64,000 nt of DNA. Origin: Okapia johnstoni (Eukaryota; Chordata; Mammalia; Artiodactyla; Giraffidae). The position numbers were made by a program, and so were the translations under genes. Below the pieces are notes generated by a model that was given only the letters and a program-made list of their open reading frames with translations, was not told where the DNA came from and made no database searches. The stretch is taken from contig CM044315.1 in assembly GCA_024291935.2 (NCBI GenBank), positions 77,420,385-77,484,384 on the forward strand, written 5' to 3'. Shown here in pieces: positions 1 through 10,569 of this stretch (position 1 is the stretch's first letter; every line of letters begins with the position of its first letter).

Positions 1-99
1 CAGCTTCCAACATTTATACATTAGTGTACAAATACTGCCATCAGAGATGAACTTGTTGCCTTGATAAGCAGATTACTATGGCTCATTTAAATAGTTCTT

Positions 100-658
100 C
101 TGAGGTAGGAGGTAGGTGGGTCTCAGGCTGAGCCACTGGAGCTTGTCTCCTGCTGACATTTCAGAGAAAAGACAGGGGCAGAGAGGAGCTGAGCTCTGCT
201 GGAACAAAAAGATAAGATGGCAACATATTTTTGGAATCAAGAAGATCTTCCAGACCACACATGTGCAGAAAAAATCCTCAGGGGTCAGGGAAGGGAGGAG
301 GCACCAATTCATAATATGTCCTGCCAACATCGCAGAGACTCTTGCGTGAATCTGTCTTGCCTAAAAGATATGCATGCACATCTGAAGGACCCTGAACCAG
401 ACCAGATATGAGCAACAAGCAAGATGGTTGGCCAGAGGAAACCTACAAGGTGACTGGCTACAGGAAACCTGGAAAATCCACACCCTCATATAAGCAATTT
501 AAGTCACCCCCAAAGCACAACTCTCTGAGCCCACCCATGTGTTCTTTTCACATGTACTCTGCTTCTAATAAATGCTTTACCCACCTTACTATCTTTTGCT
601 CTTTGATGAATTCTTTCTTCAAAGAAGACAAGGACTGAGGTCCCATTTTAAGCCCACT
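100..658 (+). repeat. LTR-like segment (probable degraded ERV LTR)
   Basis: No usable open frame is present. The 3' part has the order expected of a retroviral LTR: a TATA-like ATATAAG near 488-494 and a polyadenylation signal AATAAA at 567-572, about 75 bp apart, followed by a T-rich U5-like stretch. I could not define TG/CA ends or a target duplication, so the limits are approximate. A non-viral origin is possible. It is directly followed by a tRNA-Glu-like SINE head. Confidence 0.4.
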
Positions 659-659
659 G

Positions 660-772
660 GCCCTCAGGGTCTAGTGGTTAAGGATTCAACACTCTAACCA
701 CCATGGCCCAGATTCGATTCCTGGCCAAGGATCTAAGATCCTGCTTCAAGCTACTGCACCCCAGCACCCCCA
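660..772 (+). repeat. tRNA-Glu-derived SINE (or tRNA-Glu pseudogene)
   Basis: Positions about 662-737 align along their full length with mammalian tRNA-Glu. A box is TAGTGGTTAAGG (one inserted A), the anticodon loop keeps CTC in register, and the B box is GATTCGATTCC. Several stem substitutions rule out a functional tRNA. The 3' extension of about 35 bp favours a cetartiodactyl tRNA-Glu SINE over a plain tRNA pseudogene. Confidence 0.6.
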
Positions 773-915
773 AATCATTTCTAAATCACTGACAATAAGA
801 TCTGCTTGTTGTATAAAGTGGGAGGGTAGAGAAGCACCTGTGTGTGTGTCTGGATGTGCCTTGCTATGCATTTGAGCACAATTGTGAGGGGCCTGACTTG
901 CAAAGAAATCTTAAA

Positions 916-1221
916 AAAAATTTTTTTTTAATTTTTATTTATTTATTTAAATTTTTGGCTGTACTGGGTCTTCATGGCTATGTCCGAGATTTCTCTAGTT
1001 GCAGAGAGCAGGGGCTACTCTTTGTTGCAGTGTGCAGGCTTCTTATTATGGTGCGCTTGCTTCTCTTGTTGCAGAGCATGGGCTCTAGGGTGTGCCGGCT
1101 TCAGTACTTGTGGTACACAGGCTTAGTTAGCCCTCAGTATGTGGAATCATCCCTCCTCTGCATTGTGTCCCCTGCATTGACAGGTAGACTCTTAACCATC
1201 GGACCACCAGGGAAGTCCTGT
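916..1221 (-). repeat. CHR-type tRNA-Glu SINE
   Basis: The A/T-rich tail is at the left, then the CHR body (CTAGTTGCAG, GGGGCTACTCTTTGTTGCAG), and the tRNA-like head at the right ends in ACCACCAGGGAAGTCC, so the element is on the minus strand. A perfect 14-bp target duplication AAAGAAATCTTAAA flanks it at 902-915 and 1222-1235. Apparent ORFs across 844-1312 are translations of this SINE. Confidence 0.9.
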
Positions 1222-1850
1222 AAAGAAATCTTAAAGCTGGCAAGTTCTTTCTTGTGTGACCAGTCAGAATTTGCTGTGTGATTGTGAAAAGGTGGAAAAC
1301 TTCAGCTCCCAATTTCCTGTTACCAGCTAGTAGCTCTAACCCATGAAATGTTCCCCGGATACCTTAGGGCCCCGAAAACATTTGAGGTTCCTGAAATACT
1401 GCAGACTCTGTTTTGCTGACATTCCCACAATCAAGCCAGTGATAAGAGCCCACTGACAATGCAAATGGTGTTCCCTAACAATGTAAATATTTATTCCTTT
1501 GCAAACAATAAACAGATAAGTATTTATTAAGTGCCTATTATATGTGCCAGGCCACAGAGATGCAGAGAAATATAAAACAGGCAAGTTCTTTGCCCTGGTG
1601 GAACTTGCAACTTAATATGAGGATTATTTTTTTATATTTGAAATTGCCATGGACATCCTCAGCCATAAGCTTTCTGGCTGTACTTTTAGTAACTCTTGTC
1701 TGGACAAAAAGGAAAGAAAGCTATTGTGAATTTTGTAATATATGAATTTATATTCCTTCCTCCACAAATCTAAACACATTTGAAATTATGTACCACATGT
1801 ATTTAGGAAAGATGCTCAGAAATATTAAAAAAAGAGCTTAGTCCCCTGAG
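1222..1850. other. No gene seen; possible ancient repeat at 1500-1612
   Basis: No coding exon signals were recognised. Positions 1500-1612 resemble a common ancient mammalian repeat (wording like TATTTATTAAGTGCCTATTATATGTGCCAGG followed by a GCAAGTTCTTTGCCCTGG-like motif). I cannot assign it to MIR, L2 or a DNA transposon by eye. Confidence 0.3.
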
Positions 1851-1892
1851 ATATAGTAATAGCTAACATTTACCAAGCACTGTGATGAGCTT

Positions 1893-2139
1893 AGGTGCTG
1901 CTGTCAACAGGAAAAAAAAAAAGCACAGCCTGAAAGTTGAGAATTAGGTTTTATATGGTGGACAAAACCGAGGACTTAAGCCCAGGATGCAGCCTCTCAC
2001 ATAGCTCTGAGAGACTGCTCTGAAGAGGTGAAGGAGAAGTCAGGATATATAGGAGTTTTTGCAACAAAGACCAGGTAGTCAAAACTTCAAAAGATTACTG
2101 TTAATTAAATAAAACTACATATCTTAAGTTGAGGAATTT
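1893..2139. repeat. Unclassified interspersed repeat inside MIR
   Basis: This interrupts the MIR between its first and second pieces. It starts near an 11-base A run and contains GCCTGAAAGTTGAGAATTAGG, a wording I associate with a ruminant LTR-type repeat, but I cannot name the family. No ends or target duplication were resolved. Confidence 0.4.
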
Positions 2140-2268
2140 AGTGCTTTTCTATGCTTTATATTCTTTACTCTTTACATCAGGAACCCTATAAAGCAGATAC
2201 AATTGCAATCCCATTTTATAGATGAGGAAATTGAGCCTTAGAGAAGTTAAGTAATTTCTTCCAGATTG

Positions 2269-2743
2269 TGTAAGAAATGGAACTTGAAGTGGTCCATTTT
2301 CAGAACCAAGTAGCTGGCCTTGGGTGGAAAATTATTAACAAATGGTTTAGAGCTAGCTCGTTTTGTCTTGAAAATTACTGGCAAGCTAGTCTTGCCTAAC
2401 AGCTTACACCTGAAGAGTCCCTAAGCTACCAGGATGTTTGGAAAGGTATAAACAAATATCCTTGTTGAGAAATGTGGACTTAAGATGGGAAGGGAGAAGA
2501 AAGAATACCCTATGAGATTTGGGCAATTCCAGGAAGATTGTAACCGCTTAGGACTCACCTAATGAGGAACCAGGGAGGGATCTGCGAGCCAGGGAATAAG
2601 TGCTTGCTGTAACTGTCCCGGGTGTGCCTGCTTACCAGACACCCGATCTTGCAAGACTGTCATTATATAAGTCGTGCTTTCACTGTGCTTCGTGTCTCCA
2701 AGTCCATCCCTTGGTTTTGGGCTGGCTGAGTGTGTTTCTCACA
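2269..2743 (+). repeat. Solo LTR, 5-bp target duplication
   Basis: A 475-bp unit begins TGTAAG and ends CTCACA (TG...CA). It is flanked by a perfect 5-bp duplication GATTG (2264-2268 and 2744-2748), and the MIR host resumes directly on the right, which fixes both ends. A TATA-like TATATAA lies at 2664-2670, about 75 bp before the 3' end, giving plus orientation. No polyadenylation signal or internal retroviral sequence was seen. A 5-bp duplication is usual for ERV-L and some class I ERVs. Confidence 0.8.
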
Positions 2744-2830
2744 GATTGTATAGCCAGCCACTAGTAGTAAGGATTTAAACTTGCATTGAACTACGGAGCC
2801 CAAGAACTGCTTAGTTACACAGACTTTCCC

Positions 2831-3035
2831 TGAATTATGTATAAGGATACACACACACATACCCGCATAAACTAGGGGTGTTTACCCGCATAAAGACTAG
2901 GTTCTCCACACTTACTGGGATACACTGGTCTACTGAATAAGTGTCAGTCTACCTAGTCGGTTCTTTATAGTCAACAGATCTTTGAACGAATCAATTTATT
3001 CAGCATCTATGTATGTGTGCATTCAACAAAGTAGT
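2831..3035. other. No feature recognised
   Basis: Short non-repetitive spacer with a small (ACACAC) tract near 2850. No gene evidence. Confidence 0.4.
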
Positions 3036-3417
3036 TTTTTAAAATTATAGTTGATTTACAATGGTGTGTTAATTTCTGCTCTTTAGCCAAGTGACTTAGT
3101 TATATATATATACATATATATATATGTGTGGTTTCTTTTTTCTGTTCTTTTCCATTATAGTTTACCTTATGATACTGAATAGTTTCCTGTGCTATACACT
3201 AGTACCCTGTTGCTTATCCATTCTGTATGTAATAGTTTACTTGCACTAAACCCAAGCTCCCCGTCCATCCTCCCCCACAGCAACCACAAGTCTGTTCTCT
3301 ATGTCTGAGTCTGTTTCTATTTCATAGATAGGGTCATTTGTGTCATCTTTTAGCTTCTACATACAAGTGATATCATATTTTACTGTCTGTCTCTTTCTGA
3401 CTTACTTCACTTAGTAT

Positions 3418-3922
3418 TGCAACAAGGAAGAACAAAATCTGGTTCCATATTGGATCTGTTTCTTTTACTTTAACCTTTGCTTTCCGTTGCTTATGTTACT
3501 ATAATCACTCAAAGGATGATATCCATAGCTAAGAGCATACATAACACCTGCCTCAGGGAACCCTGCCCTTCTGCCTGAATGTTAAAACTAAAGCGCCTTT
3601 GTTCAGCTCACAGGGAAACAACCTGATCCCGCCCACCTGTGAACAGCTGCAGGAAAGAAGAAATTTACACATCCCCTCCTGAGGCTGGCCAAACTAGGAG
3701 ATATTTTGCAAGACTCGTGGCCTCTTTACTTTACTTCTTCACCTCCTCCCATCTCTGTTCTATAAAAGAGATAAGTATCCAGATCTCTACAAGATGGGAC
3801 TCCAGAACTCGAGTCTGCCACCTTCTTGGACGCGCAGTTTGTACTATTCCTTGCTTCAGTGCCTCACCTCCTGATTTACTGGCCTGTGTATGGCGAGCAG
3901 ACCCAGCTAGAACTCAGCAACA
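3418..3922 (+). repeat. Solo LTR, 4-bp target duplication
   Basis: A 505-bp unit starts TGCAAC and ends GCAACA. It interrupts L1 exactly and is flanked by a 4-bp duplication GTAT (3414-3417 and 3923-3926). TATAAAAG at 3761-3768 marks the promoter and plus orientation. A 4-bp duplication fits class I (gammaretrovirus-like) ERVs. No second LTR or internal region is present, so it is a recombination-derived solo LTR. The apparent 134-residue frame across 3639-4043 joins LTR and L1 and is not a gene. Confidence 0.85.
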
Positions 3923-4200
3923 GTATGATAATCTCTCGTTCCATCCGTGTTGCTGCAAATGGCTTTATTTCCTTCTTTTTCTGTGGCTGAGTAACGTCCT
4001 ATTATATAATGCACCACATATTCTTCATCCATTCATCCGCTGATGAACAGTTAGATTGCTTCCATGTCTTGGCTATCGTGAATACTGCAGCTATGAACAC
4101 AGGCATGCATTATCATTTTGGATTACACTTTTGCTTGGATATATACCCAGGAGTGGGATTGCTCGATCCTATGGTAATTCTATTTTTAGTTTTCACTTAT

Positions 4201-4440
4201 TTATTTATTTAATTTTGGCAGTGTTGGGTCTTTGTTGCTGTGTGGGCGTCTCTCTAGTTGCAGTGTGTGGGCTTCTCGTTGCCGTGGCTTCTCTTGCTGT
4301 GGAGCATGGGTTCTAGGCGTGTGGGCTTCAGTGGTTGTGGCACAGGGGCTCAGTAGTTGCAGTTCCCGGGCTCTAGAGCATAGGCTCAGTTGCTCTGGGG
4401 CATGTGGAATCTTCCCCTGCCTGCCCCCACCCCGCCAATA
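4201..4440 (-). repeat. CHR-type tRNA SINE nested in L1
   Basis: After a TTTATTTATTT tail the CHR body is recognisable (TGTTGGGTCTTTGTTGC, CTCTAGTTGCAG, GGCTCAGTAGTTGCAG). It breaks off at CATGTGGAATCTTCC, before the tRNA-like head, so it is truncated. L1 sequence flanks it on both sides. Confidence 0.85.
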
Positions 4441-4527
4441 CTGTTTCCCATAGTGGCTGTAGCAACTAATATTCTCACCAACAGTATAGGTGGGTTCCCT
4501 TTTCTCTATACCCTCTCCAGCAATAAC

Positions 4528-4879
4528 GTAGCTATTGAACATCTACTATTAGTCAAGAACTGGGTTTATAGTGGTAAACAAAGACTCTCCTCTCACAGAT
4601 CCTATATTCTAGTGGGGAGAAGGGGAGTATGGATGAAGAATGTTGCCTGCCATATCAGCAAACAAAGAATGTTGCAGCCATCAAGCCATCAGTCACTACT
4701 GCTGCCCCCCCACTGTGAGCCTGACTATTGGGAACTGAGGATGGGGAAGTACATGATACTAGCTGTAGAGAGCTAAGGTGCACATCAAAGGAATAATTTC
4801 AGTGAATCCAAACTCTTGCATTTTCTCATACACAGAGAAGCACTAAACTCCTTAAGTTGAGATACTTAGTTTTCTTCAT
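4528..4879. other. No gene; unclassified repeat-like sequence
   Basis: Positions 4528-4625 look like an ancient mammalian repeat (GTGGTAAACAAAGACTC, TATATTCTAGTGGGG). Positions 4626-4879 have a wording familiar from other ruminant intergenic DNA (CACATCAAAGGAATAATTTC), but I cannot name the family. No splice-flanked coding exon was seen. Confidence 0.3.
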
Positions 4880-5008
4880 TTTATTATTATTATTATTTTG
4901 GCCACACCACACAGCTTGTGAGATCTTAGTTCTCTAACCAGGAATAGAACCCATGCCCCTTGCAGTGCAAAGGCAAAGTTCTAATCACTGGACTGCCAGG
5001 GAATTCCC
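4880..5008 (-). repeat. Short tRNA-derived SINE (CHR type)
   Basis: A (TTA)n tail is at the left and a tRNA-like head at the right: GAACCCATGCCCC and TAATCACTGGACTGCCAGGG, with box B reversed as CAGGAATAGAACC. It is shorter than the full CHR because the central body is missing. Confidence 0.75.
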
Positions 5009-5329
5009 CTGGTTTTCTTTAATTAATAGTAATCTTTTGATGTTCCAACTACGTGATCTTTATTGCCGAACTCCTTCATACCCTGGCTCCTTGCTTACCT
5101 TTTTGGAGCAGTCTCTCAGAGCTATGTAGCCTCAGAAGTCCTCAGAAAGTCCACCAAATTAAACATATGGAACTTACATTTCATTTAACACTTACAGAGC
5201 ACTTACAAAGCGCCAGACATGGTCTCAGTTCTTTTCAAATATCTAATCTGACAACGTCAATAAAATATCAGTAATTATATTACATGTAAATAACCTAATT
5301 ATTTCAAGTAAAAGACAAAAGGTGTCAGA
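5009..5329. other. No gene; MIR-like tail
   Basis: Mostly unclassified. Positions 5165-5240 resemble a weak MIR (ACACTTACAGAGCACTTAC, GCCAGACATGG). I looked here for a CYP4X1 exon 2 on the minus strand and did not find one. Confidence 0.3.
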
Positions 5330-5682
5330 TTATATTTTTTAAAAGGCTAACTATACTACTGACAAAAGACACAAGATAAAAAGTTCAAAAAGTTAAAAAC
5401 AAAGGATTAAAAAAGTACCGTTTCAATACTAGCAAAAAAGTTTGCATAGTTACACTAGTATCAGATACAGTAAAATTTAAGGCAAGAAGTCTTACTAGAT
5501 ATAAAAAGGAACAATTCTTGTATAAAAAGGATTAGTCTACCAGAAGATATAATAATTCAAAATCTGTATGCACACCATACTATAGCTTGAAAATTAATAA
5601 AACAAAAAAAGACATTAGAACTAAAATGAGAAATAAAGAAGTTCACAATAAGACTGGAAGACTTGACCACAATGCTACTCAA
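5330..5682 (+). repeat. Ancient L1/HAL1-like ORF2 fragment
   Basis: The A-rich strand resembles the L1/HAL1 endonuclease region: ACACTAGTATCAGATACAG, AAAGGATTAGTCTACCAGAAG and AGATATAATAATTCAAAATC correspond to the segment preceding the GDFN endonuclease motif. Highly diverged, no reading frame. Confidence 0.55.
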
Positions 5683-5862
5683 AGTGTGATCCATAAACCA
5701 GTCCATAATTATAGAAACTGAGCACAGCACTTACAAATTTTTATAGTAATTTAACATTGTTGAAATTTCTTACTTTTTTAAAAAAATGAAAACAATTGTC
5801 TACAACAGATTAGAAAAAAATGGCTCTTCACCACAAATGCTTTGAGAAGCGCTATGTTAATA
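5683..5862. repeat. hAT/Charlie-type MITE (MER5-like)
   Basis: The left end ACTCAAAGTGTGATCCATA and the right end GCTTTGAGAAGCGCT are imperfect inverted repeats of the kind in mammalian hAT non-autonomous elements. The interior is A/T rich and diverged. Confidence 0.4.
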
Positions 5863-6564
5863 TATCATTCTTGCTAGCTGGTGGAACACATCTCTTGGGC
5901 CATTTTTAGTTTTCCCAATTTCTGACTGATGGCTCCTTCTCAATTCTGGTTTGTGGAAGGTGTAGAGGTGAAAATTAAACTCTAACAAGAAACAAAGGAA
6001 ATGGAAGTTGAGGATGAAAAGTTTAGAAAAAGTTAATCAGGTTAAATGAAAAAAAAAATCTAGATATAGAGCAATAACTTACAGGCTGGTTCAACCCCAA
6101 ATCTCTGCCCTCTCCCCATGCAACACCCCCTCAGGTCCCACAACTGACCAGAGCTTTTATTTGCTAGAAAAACTAAACCAGAGAGACCCTAAGACTTGAA
6201 GCAACCAGACACTGTGGAGGGCAGGGATGAATCAGTGAACTAAAGATAGAGGGATTCAGTGAAAGACTGCATAACAAATGATTAGATCCCCAACTCCCTT
6301 CCTTCTTCTGCTCCCAGAATGCCAGGAGTCACCTGGCAATCTAAGTAACAGAAAGGTAGGTTCATCTCCAAGAAACTGAAAAATGAACAAATAGATACTG
6401 ACAGGTTGAGTCCTCCAACAGGTTTGCTCACAGGGAAAGTTCTTGCTGTGTACACAAGACTTCAAACATCTTTAGAGCCTCACTCTAGAAAATGAAATGA
6501 CAGCCAAAGACCATCTCTCGTTTTTGGAGAGAGCCTCCAAGAAAGGCATAAAGCAAGACTAACA
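5863..6564. other. No feature recognised
   Basis: About 700 bp without a recognised repeat or coding exon. The short open frame at 6256-6465 on the minus strand has no family resemblance. Confidence 0.4.
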
Positions 6565-7215
6565 AACTGTGGTAGCCAGCCTCCAAAATGGCCTCCAATC
6601 ATCCCCCACCTTCTTATATTGTCCCTTCCTACATTGTACACACATTTGTCAATGTGACTGATTGCTTACAGTAGAAATGATGGAATAAAAATTTCAAGAT
6701 TAGTTTATAAAAGACTGCAGTTCCCATCTTAGATTCTCTAATTCTCACTCTTGTTCTCTCATTTCTTACTCTGAGGGAAACAAGCGGCCATGCTGAGAGC
6801 AGGGTGACTAATCTTTCCAGCTTGCCTGACTGAATGGGTTGCCAGATGCAAAACCTTCAAAACTAAAATCAGGGGTCAACCGGGAAACCTGGAATGAGTT
6901 GATCACCCTAGTTGTGAGTAGTCTTATGGAAAGGTTCGAGTGGGAAAGAACTGATGCCTCTGGCTAATAGCCAATGAGAAACTGTGGCCTGTCAACAACT
7001 GTGTAAGTCAAACTTCAGAGTGGATCCTCTAGCCCCAGTGGAGCCCTGAGATGACTACAGCCCCAGCCAATCCCATGCAACCTTGGAAGAGACCCTGAGT
7101 CTCTCACAGAGAGATTCTCACAAACTTCACAGATTGTGTGAGATAAAACCTTGTGTTGTTTCAAGTTGCTAAGCTTGAAGGTAATTTGCTAGGCTGCAAT
7201 AGATAACTGATACAC
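6565..7215 (+). repeat. MaLR/ERV-L type LTR-like repeat
   Basis: The sequence opens GTGGTAGCCAGCCTCCAAAATGG, has TTATAAAAGACTGCAG near 6705 and GGATCCTCTAGCCCCAG near 7023, and closes with TTGCTAGGCTGCAATAGATAACTGATACAC. These are characteristic wordings of the mammalian MaLR-like LTR class. Exact subfamily and ends are not resolved. Confidence 0.6.
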
Positions 7216-7369
7216 AACAGGAAAAAAAAAAACTGAGAAAGTTAACACTTCAAAAAAGATATGATATAGTATTTCAAGACCAGGATCCTGTAACAAAGCG
7301 GAATGTGTTAAACTGACTGTAGTAATGGCCTCAATACGTTAAAGCCCCCCTGAATTCAACACTTTGATT

Positions 7370-7735
7370 GTCAGTTCTCTCACACTGATTTGGCCACGTG
7401 TCTTGCTTTGGGAGAGTAGCAAACATGACTCAGAGACTTAAAAAGCACCTGCACGTTGAGACTTGCTCTCTTGCTATTCTTGAGACGCTGATCCCAGGTG
7501 GGCAAAGCTAGGCTAACCAGCTGAAGGATAATAAACCAGATGGAAGAGAACGAAGGCACCCAAGATGACAGTCAGCCTTTATCTGCCCCGTAGCTGACTG
7601 CAGTTGCATCCAAACTGAAGTCAATTGAGACTGGCCATAAGAGCAGAACTGCATAGCCTAGTCTAGCTCAAATTGCTGACCCACAGAATCATGAACTAAA
7701 TAGCTGGCTGTCATCTTAAGCCACTAAGCTTTAGC
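7370..7735 (+). repeat. Second MaLR-like LTR fragment
   Basis: The 3' half has GACCCACAGAATCATGAAC and TCTTAAGCCACTAAGC, the usual near-terminal motifs of this LTR class, also seen at 7140-7175. It is separate from and more diverged than the preceding copy. Confidence 0.45.
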
Positions 7736-7749
7736 TTTTGAGTGTTTTT

Positions 7750-8066
7750 TAAATTAATTATTTTTGGCTGCACTGTCTCTTCATCACTGTGTGTGGTTTT
7801 TCTCTAGTTGCAGCAAGCAGGGGCTACTCTTTGTTGCGGATCACAGGTTCTCATTACTGTAGCTTCTGTGTGGCAGAGCACAGGCTCTAGGGTCCACAGG
7901 CTTCAGTAGTTGTGGCTCATGGGCTCTAGAGTGCAGGTCAGTAGTTGTGGCACATGTGCTTAGTTGTCCCACAGCATGAGTATTTTTCCCGGACCAGGAA
8001 CAGAACCCATGTCCCCAGCATTGGCAGGCAGATTCCCAACCACTGGGCCACCAGGGAAGCCCCTTA
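7750..8066 (-). repeat. CHR-type tRNA SINE
   Basis: Near full-length CHR on the minus strand: body at 7757-7960 (GGCTGCACTGTCTCTTCATC, CTCTAGTTGCAGCAAGC), head at 7985-8063 with box B reversed (ACCAGGAACAGAACCC) and terminal CCACCAGGGAAGCCCC. Confidence 0.9.
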
Positions 8067-8304
8067 GGGAGTATTTTTAAATGCATCATAGGTAATTGAT
8101 GCAATAATAGATGAAGAATAAGACAGAGCTCTTGGAAATCAAATTATGCAGTCAAAATTTTTTAATGTTTTAGTAGAAATTCTAGGAAGATAAAATCAAG
8201 AAGAAAAGATTTAAAAAATAGATCTAGAAGGTTTATATCCAACCAATAGGAGTTCCAGAAAGAGAGAAAACAGAAATTGAGAGAGCTGGTGGATGTACTG
8301 AAGA

Positions 8305-8882
8305 AATTGTACCTAGATAGCATATTTAAAAGCAGAGACATTACTTTGTCAACAAAGTCTGTCTAGCCAAGGCTATGGTTTTTCTAGTGGTCATGTATGG
8401 ATGTGAGAGTTGGGTGATGAAGAAATCTGACTGATGCTGAAGCTGAAACTCCAATACTTTGGCCACCTCATGCAAAGAGTTGACTCATTGGAAAAGACCC
8501 TAATGCTGGGAAGGATTGGGTGCAGGAGGAGAAGGGGATGACAGAGGATGAGATGGTTGGATGGCATCATCGACTCGATGGACATGGGTTTGGGTGGACT
8601 CTGAGAGTTGGTGATGGACAGGGAGGCCTGGTGTGCTGCGATTCATGGGGTTGTAGAGAGTTGGACATGACTGAGCGACTAAACTGAACTGATGCTCAGA
8701 AAGATTGAGGGCAGGAGGAGAAGGGGATGACAGAGGGTGAGATAGTTGGATGGCATCACTGACTTGATGGACATGAGCTTGAGCAAGCTCTGGGAGTTGG
8801 TGATGGACAGGAAAGCCTGGTGCGCTGCAATCCATGGGGTCACAAAGAGTAGGACACGACTGAGCAACTGAATTGAACTGAT
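8305..8882 (+). repeat. BovB 3' end with a second, partly repeated 3' end
   Basis: Unit 1 (8305-8694) is the C-terminal coding part and 3' UTR of BovB, ending GACTGAGCGACTAAACTGAACTGATG. Unit 2 (8693-8882) restarts at CAGAAAGATTGAGGGC in the 3' UTR and runs to another terminus, AACTGAATTGAACTGATG. The two share orientation and about 190 bp. The junction GATGCT is common to both templates, consistent with a template jump or a tandem duplication. Confidence 0.85.
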
Positions 8883-8883
8883 G

Positions 8884-9360
8884 TGGAAACACATCCCGTT
8901 TTCATGGACTGGAAGATTTAAGCTGTGAATACTACCCAAAGCAATCTACAGATTCAATGCAATCCCTATCAAAATCCCAATGATGTTTTTTCAGATATTG
9001 AAAAACTCTAGAAAATTCATTCTAAAACTCATATGGGATAACAAAGGATTGTGAATAGCCCAAACAATCTTCAATAGGAATAAAGCTGGATGACTCATGT
9101 TTTTTGATTTCAAAATTTACTGCAAAAGTATACTAATCAAAATAGTATGGTTCTGGTTTCAAAACAGACATATAGACAAAAAGAAAATGATAGAAAGACC
9201 AGAAATAAACCCTTCAAAATATGGTTAAGTGATTTATGACAAAGCTGCCAGGACCATTATATGGGATAATGAGATGGGAAAATTAGATATTCACATGCAA
9301 CAGAATGAAGTTGTACCCTTACCTAAAATACAAAAGATAACCCAAAATGGACCAAAGACT
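8884..9360 (+). repeat. L1 ORF2 fragment, left half
   Basis: L1 reverse-transcriptase/C-terminal coding sequence (ACTACCCAAAGCAATCTACAG, ATCCCTATCAAAATCCCAATG). It is interrupted at 9360 by a BovB and resumes at 11750. Frames are broken. Confidence 0.9.
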
Positions 9361-9759
9361 TCAGTTCAGTTCAGTTCAGTCACTCAGTCATGTCCAACTC
9401 TGCAACCCCATGAACCGCAGCACGCCAGGCCTCCCTGTCCATAACCAACTCCCGGAGTCCACCCAAACCCATGTCCATTGAGTCAGTGATGCCATCCAAT
9501 CATCTCATCCTCTGTTGTCCCCTTCTCCTCCTGCCCTCAATCTTTCCCAGCATGAGGGTCTTTGCAAATAAGTAAGCTCTTCGCATCAGGTGACCAAAGT
9601 ATTGGAGTTTCAGCTTCAACATCAGTCTTTCCAGTGAACACCCAGGACTGATCTCCTTTAGGATGGATTGATTGGATCTCCTTGCAGTCCAAGGGACTCT
9701 CAAGAGTCTTCTCCAACACCACAGTTCAAAAGCATCAATTCTTCTGCACTCAGCTTTCT

Positions 9760-10569
9760 TTATAGTCCACTCTCACATCCATACATGACCACTGGAAAAA
9801 CCGTAGCCTTGATTAGACAGACCTTTGTTGACAAAAGAATATCTCTGCTTTTCAATATTCTGTCTAGGTTGCTCATAACTTTCCTTCCAAGGAGTAAGCG
9901 TCTTTTAATTTCATGGCTGCAATCACCATCTGCAGTGATTTTGGAGCCCAGAAAAATAAAGTCAGCCACTGTTTCCACTGTTACCCCATCTATTTCCCAT
10001 GAAGTGATGGGACCAGATGCCATGATCTTAGTTTTCTGAATGCTGAGCTTTAAGCCAACTTTTTCACTCTCCTCTTTCACTTTCATCAAGAGGCTCTTTA
10101 GTTCTTCTTCACTTTCTGCCATAAGGGTGGTGTCATCTGCATATCTGAGGTTATTGATATTTCTCCCAGCAATCTTGATTCTAGCTTGTGCTTCCTCCAG
10201 CCCAGCGTTTCTCATGATGAACTCTACATATAAGTTAAATAAGCAGGGTGACAATGTACAGGCTTGATGTACTCCTTTTCTTATTTGGAACCAGTCTGTT
10301 GTTCCACGTCCAGTTCTAACTGTTGCTTCCTGACCTGCATACAGGTTTCTCAAGAGGCACGTCAGGTGGTCTAGTTTGCCCATCTCTTTCAGAATTTTCC
10401 ACAGTTTTTTGTGATCCACACAGTCAAAGGCTTTGGCATAGTCAATAAAGCAGAAATAGATTATTTTTCTGGAGCTCTCTTGCTTTTTCGATGATCCAGG
10501 GGATGTTGGTAATTTGATCTCTGGTTCCTCTGCCTTTTCTAAAACCAGCTTGAACATCTGGAAGTTCAT
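9760..10569 (-). pseudogene. BovB reverse transcriptase fragment
   Basis: A 269-codon open frame in the minus-strand half of the inverted BovB. RT signatures in order are FIDYAKAFDCVDH (motif A), GVHQACTLSPCLFNLY (motif B with QG changed to QA), YADDTTLMAESEEELKS (motif C, catalytic DD intact) and GLKLSIQKTKIM (motif D). The endonuclease is missing from this frame. It is a 5'-truncated LINE fragment, not a host gene. Confidence 0.85.

Larger units (their letters stand above)
1852..2830 (+). repeat. MIR SINE split into three pieces
   Basis: MIR core pieces lie at 1852-1890 (AATAGCTAACATTTACC), 2140-2268 (CCCATTTTATAGATGAGGAAA) and 2744-2830 (GGATTTAAACTTGCATTG and the C-terminal-type motif CCCAAGAACTGCTTAG). 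They are collinear and together restore most of a MIR. A repeat of unknown family (1893-2139) and a solo LTR (2269-2743) have inserted into it. Confidence 0.75.
3036..4527 (-). repeat. L1 LINE 3' part, minus strand, split by two insertions
   Basis: L1 pieces lie at 3036-3417 (3' UTR, TATAGTTGATTTACAATGG), 3923-4200 and 4441-4527 (reverse complement of the ORF2 C-terminal region; CATTCATCCGCTGATGAACAG, CATGTCTTGGCTATCGTGAA). They are collinear on the minus strand. A solo LTR (3418-3922) and a CHR SINE (4201-4440) separate them. A (TA)n run at 3099-3123 is in the 3' UTR. Coding capacity is lost. Confidence 0.85.

Noticed and set aside
844..1281. 145-codon open frame
   Set aside because: Lies across a CHR SINE with a proven target duplication; it is a SINE translation.
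3099..3127. (TA)n tract as a regulatory TATA cluster
   Set aside because: Simple repeat in an L1 3' UTR.
3639..4043. 134-codon open frame
   Set aside because: Starts in a solo LTR and ends in L1, so it crosses an insertion boundary.
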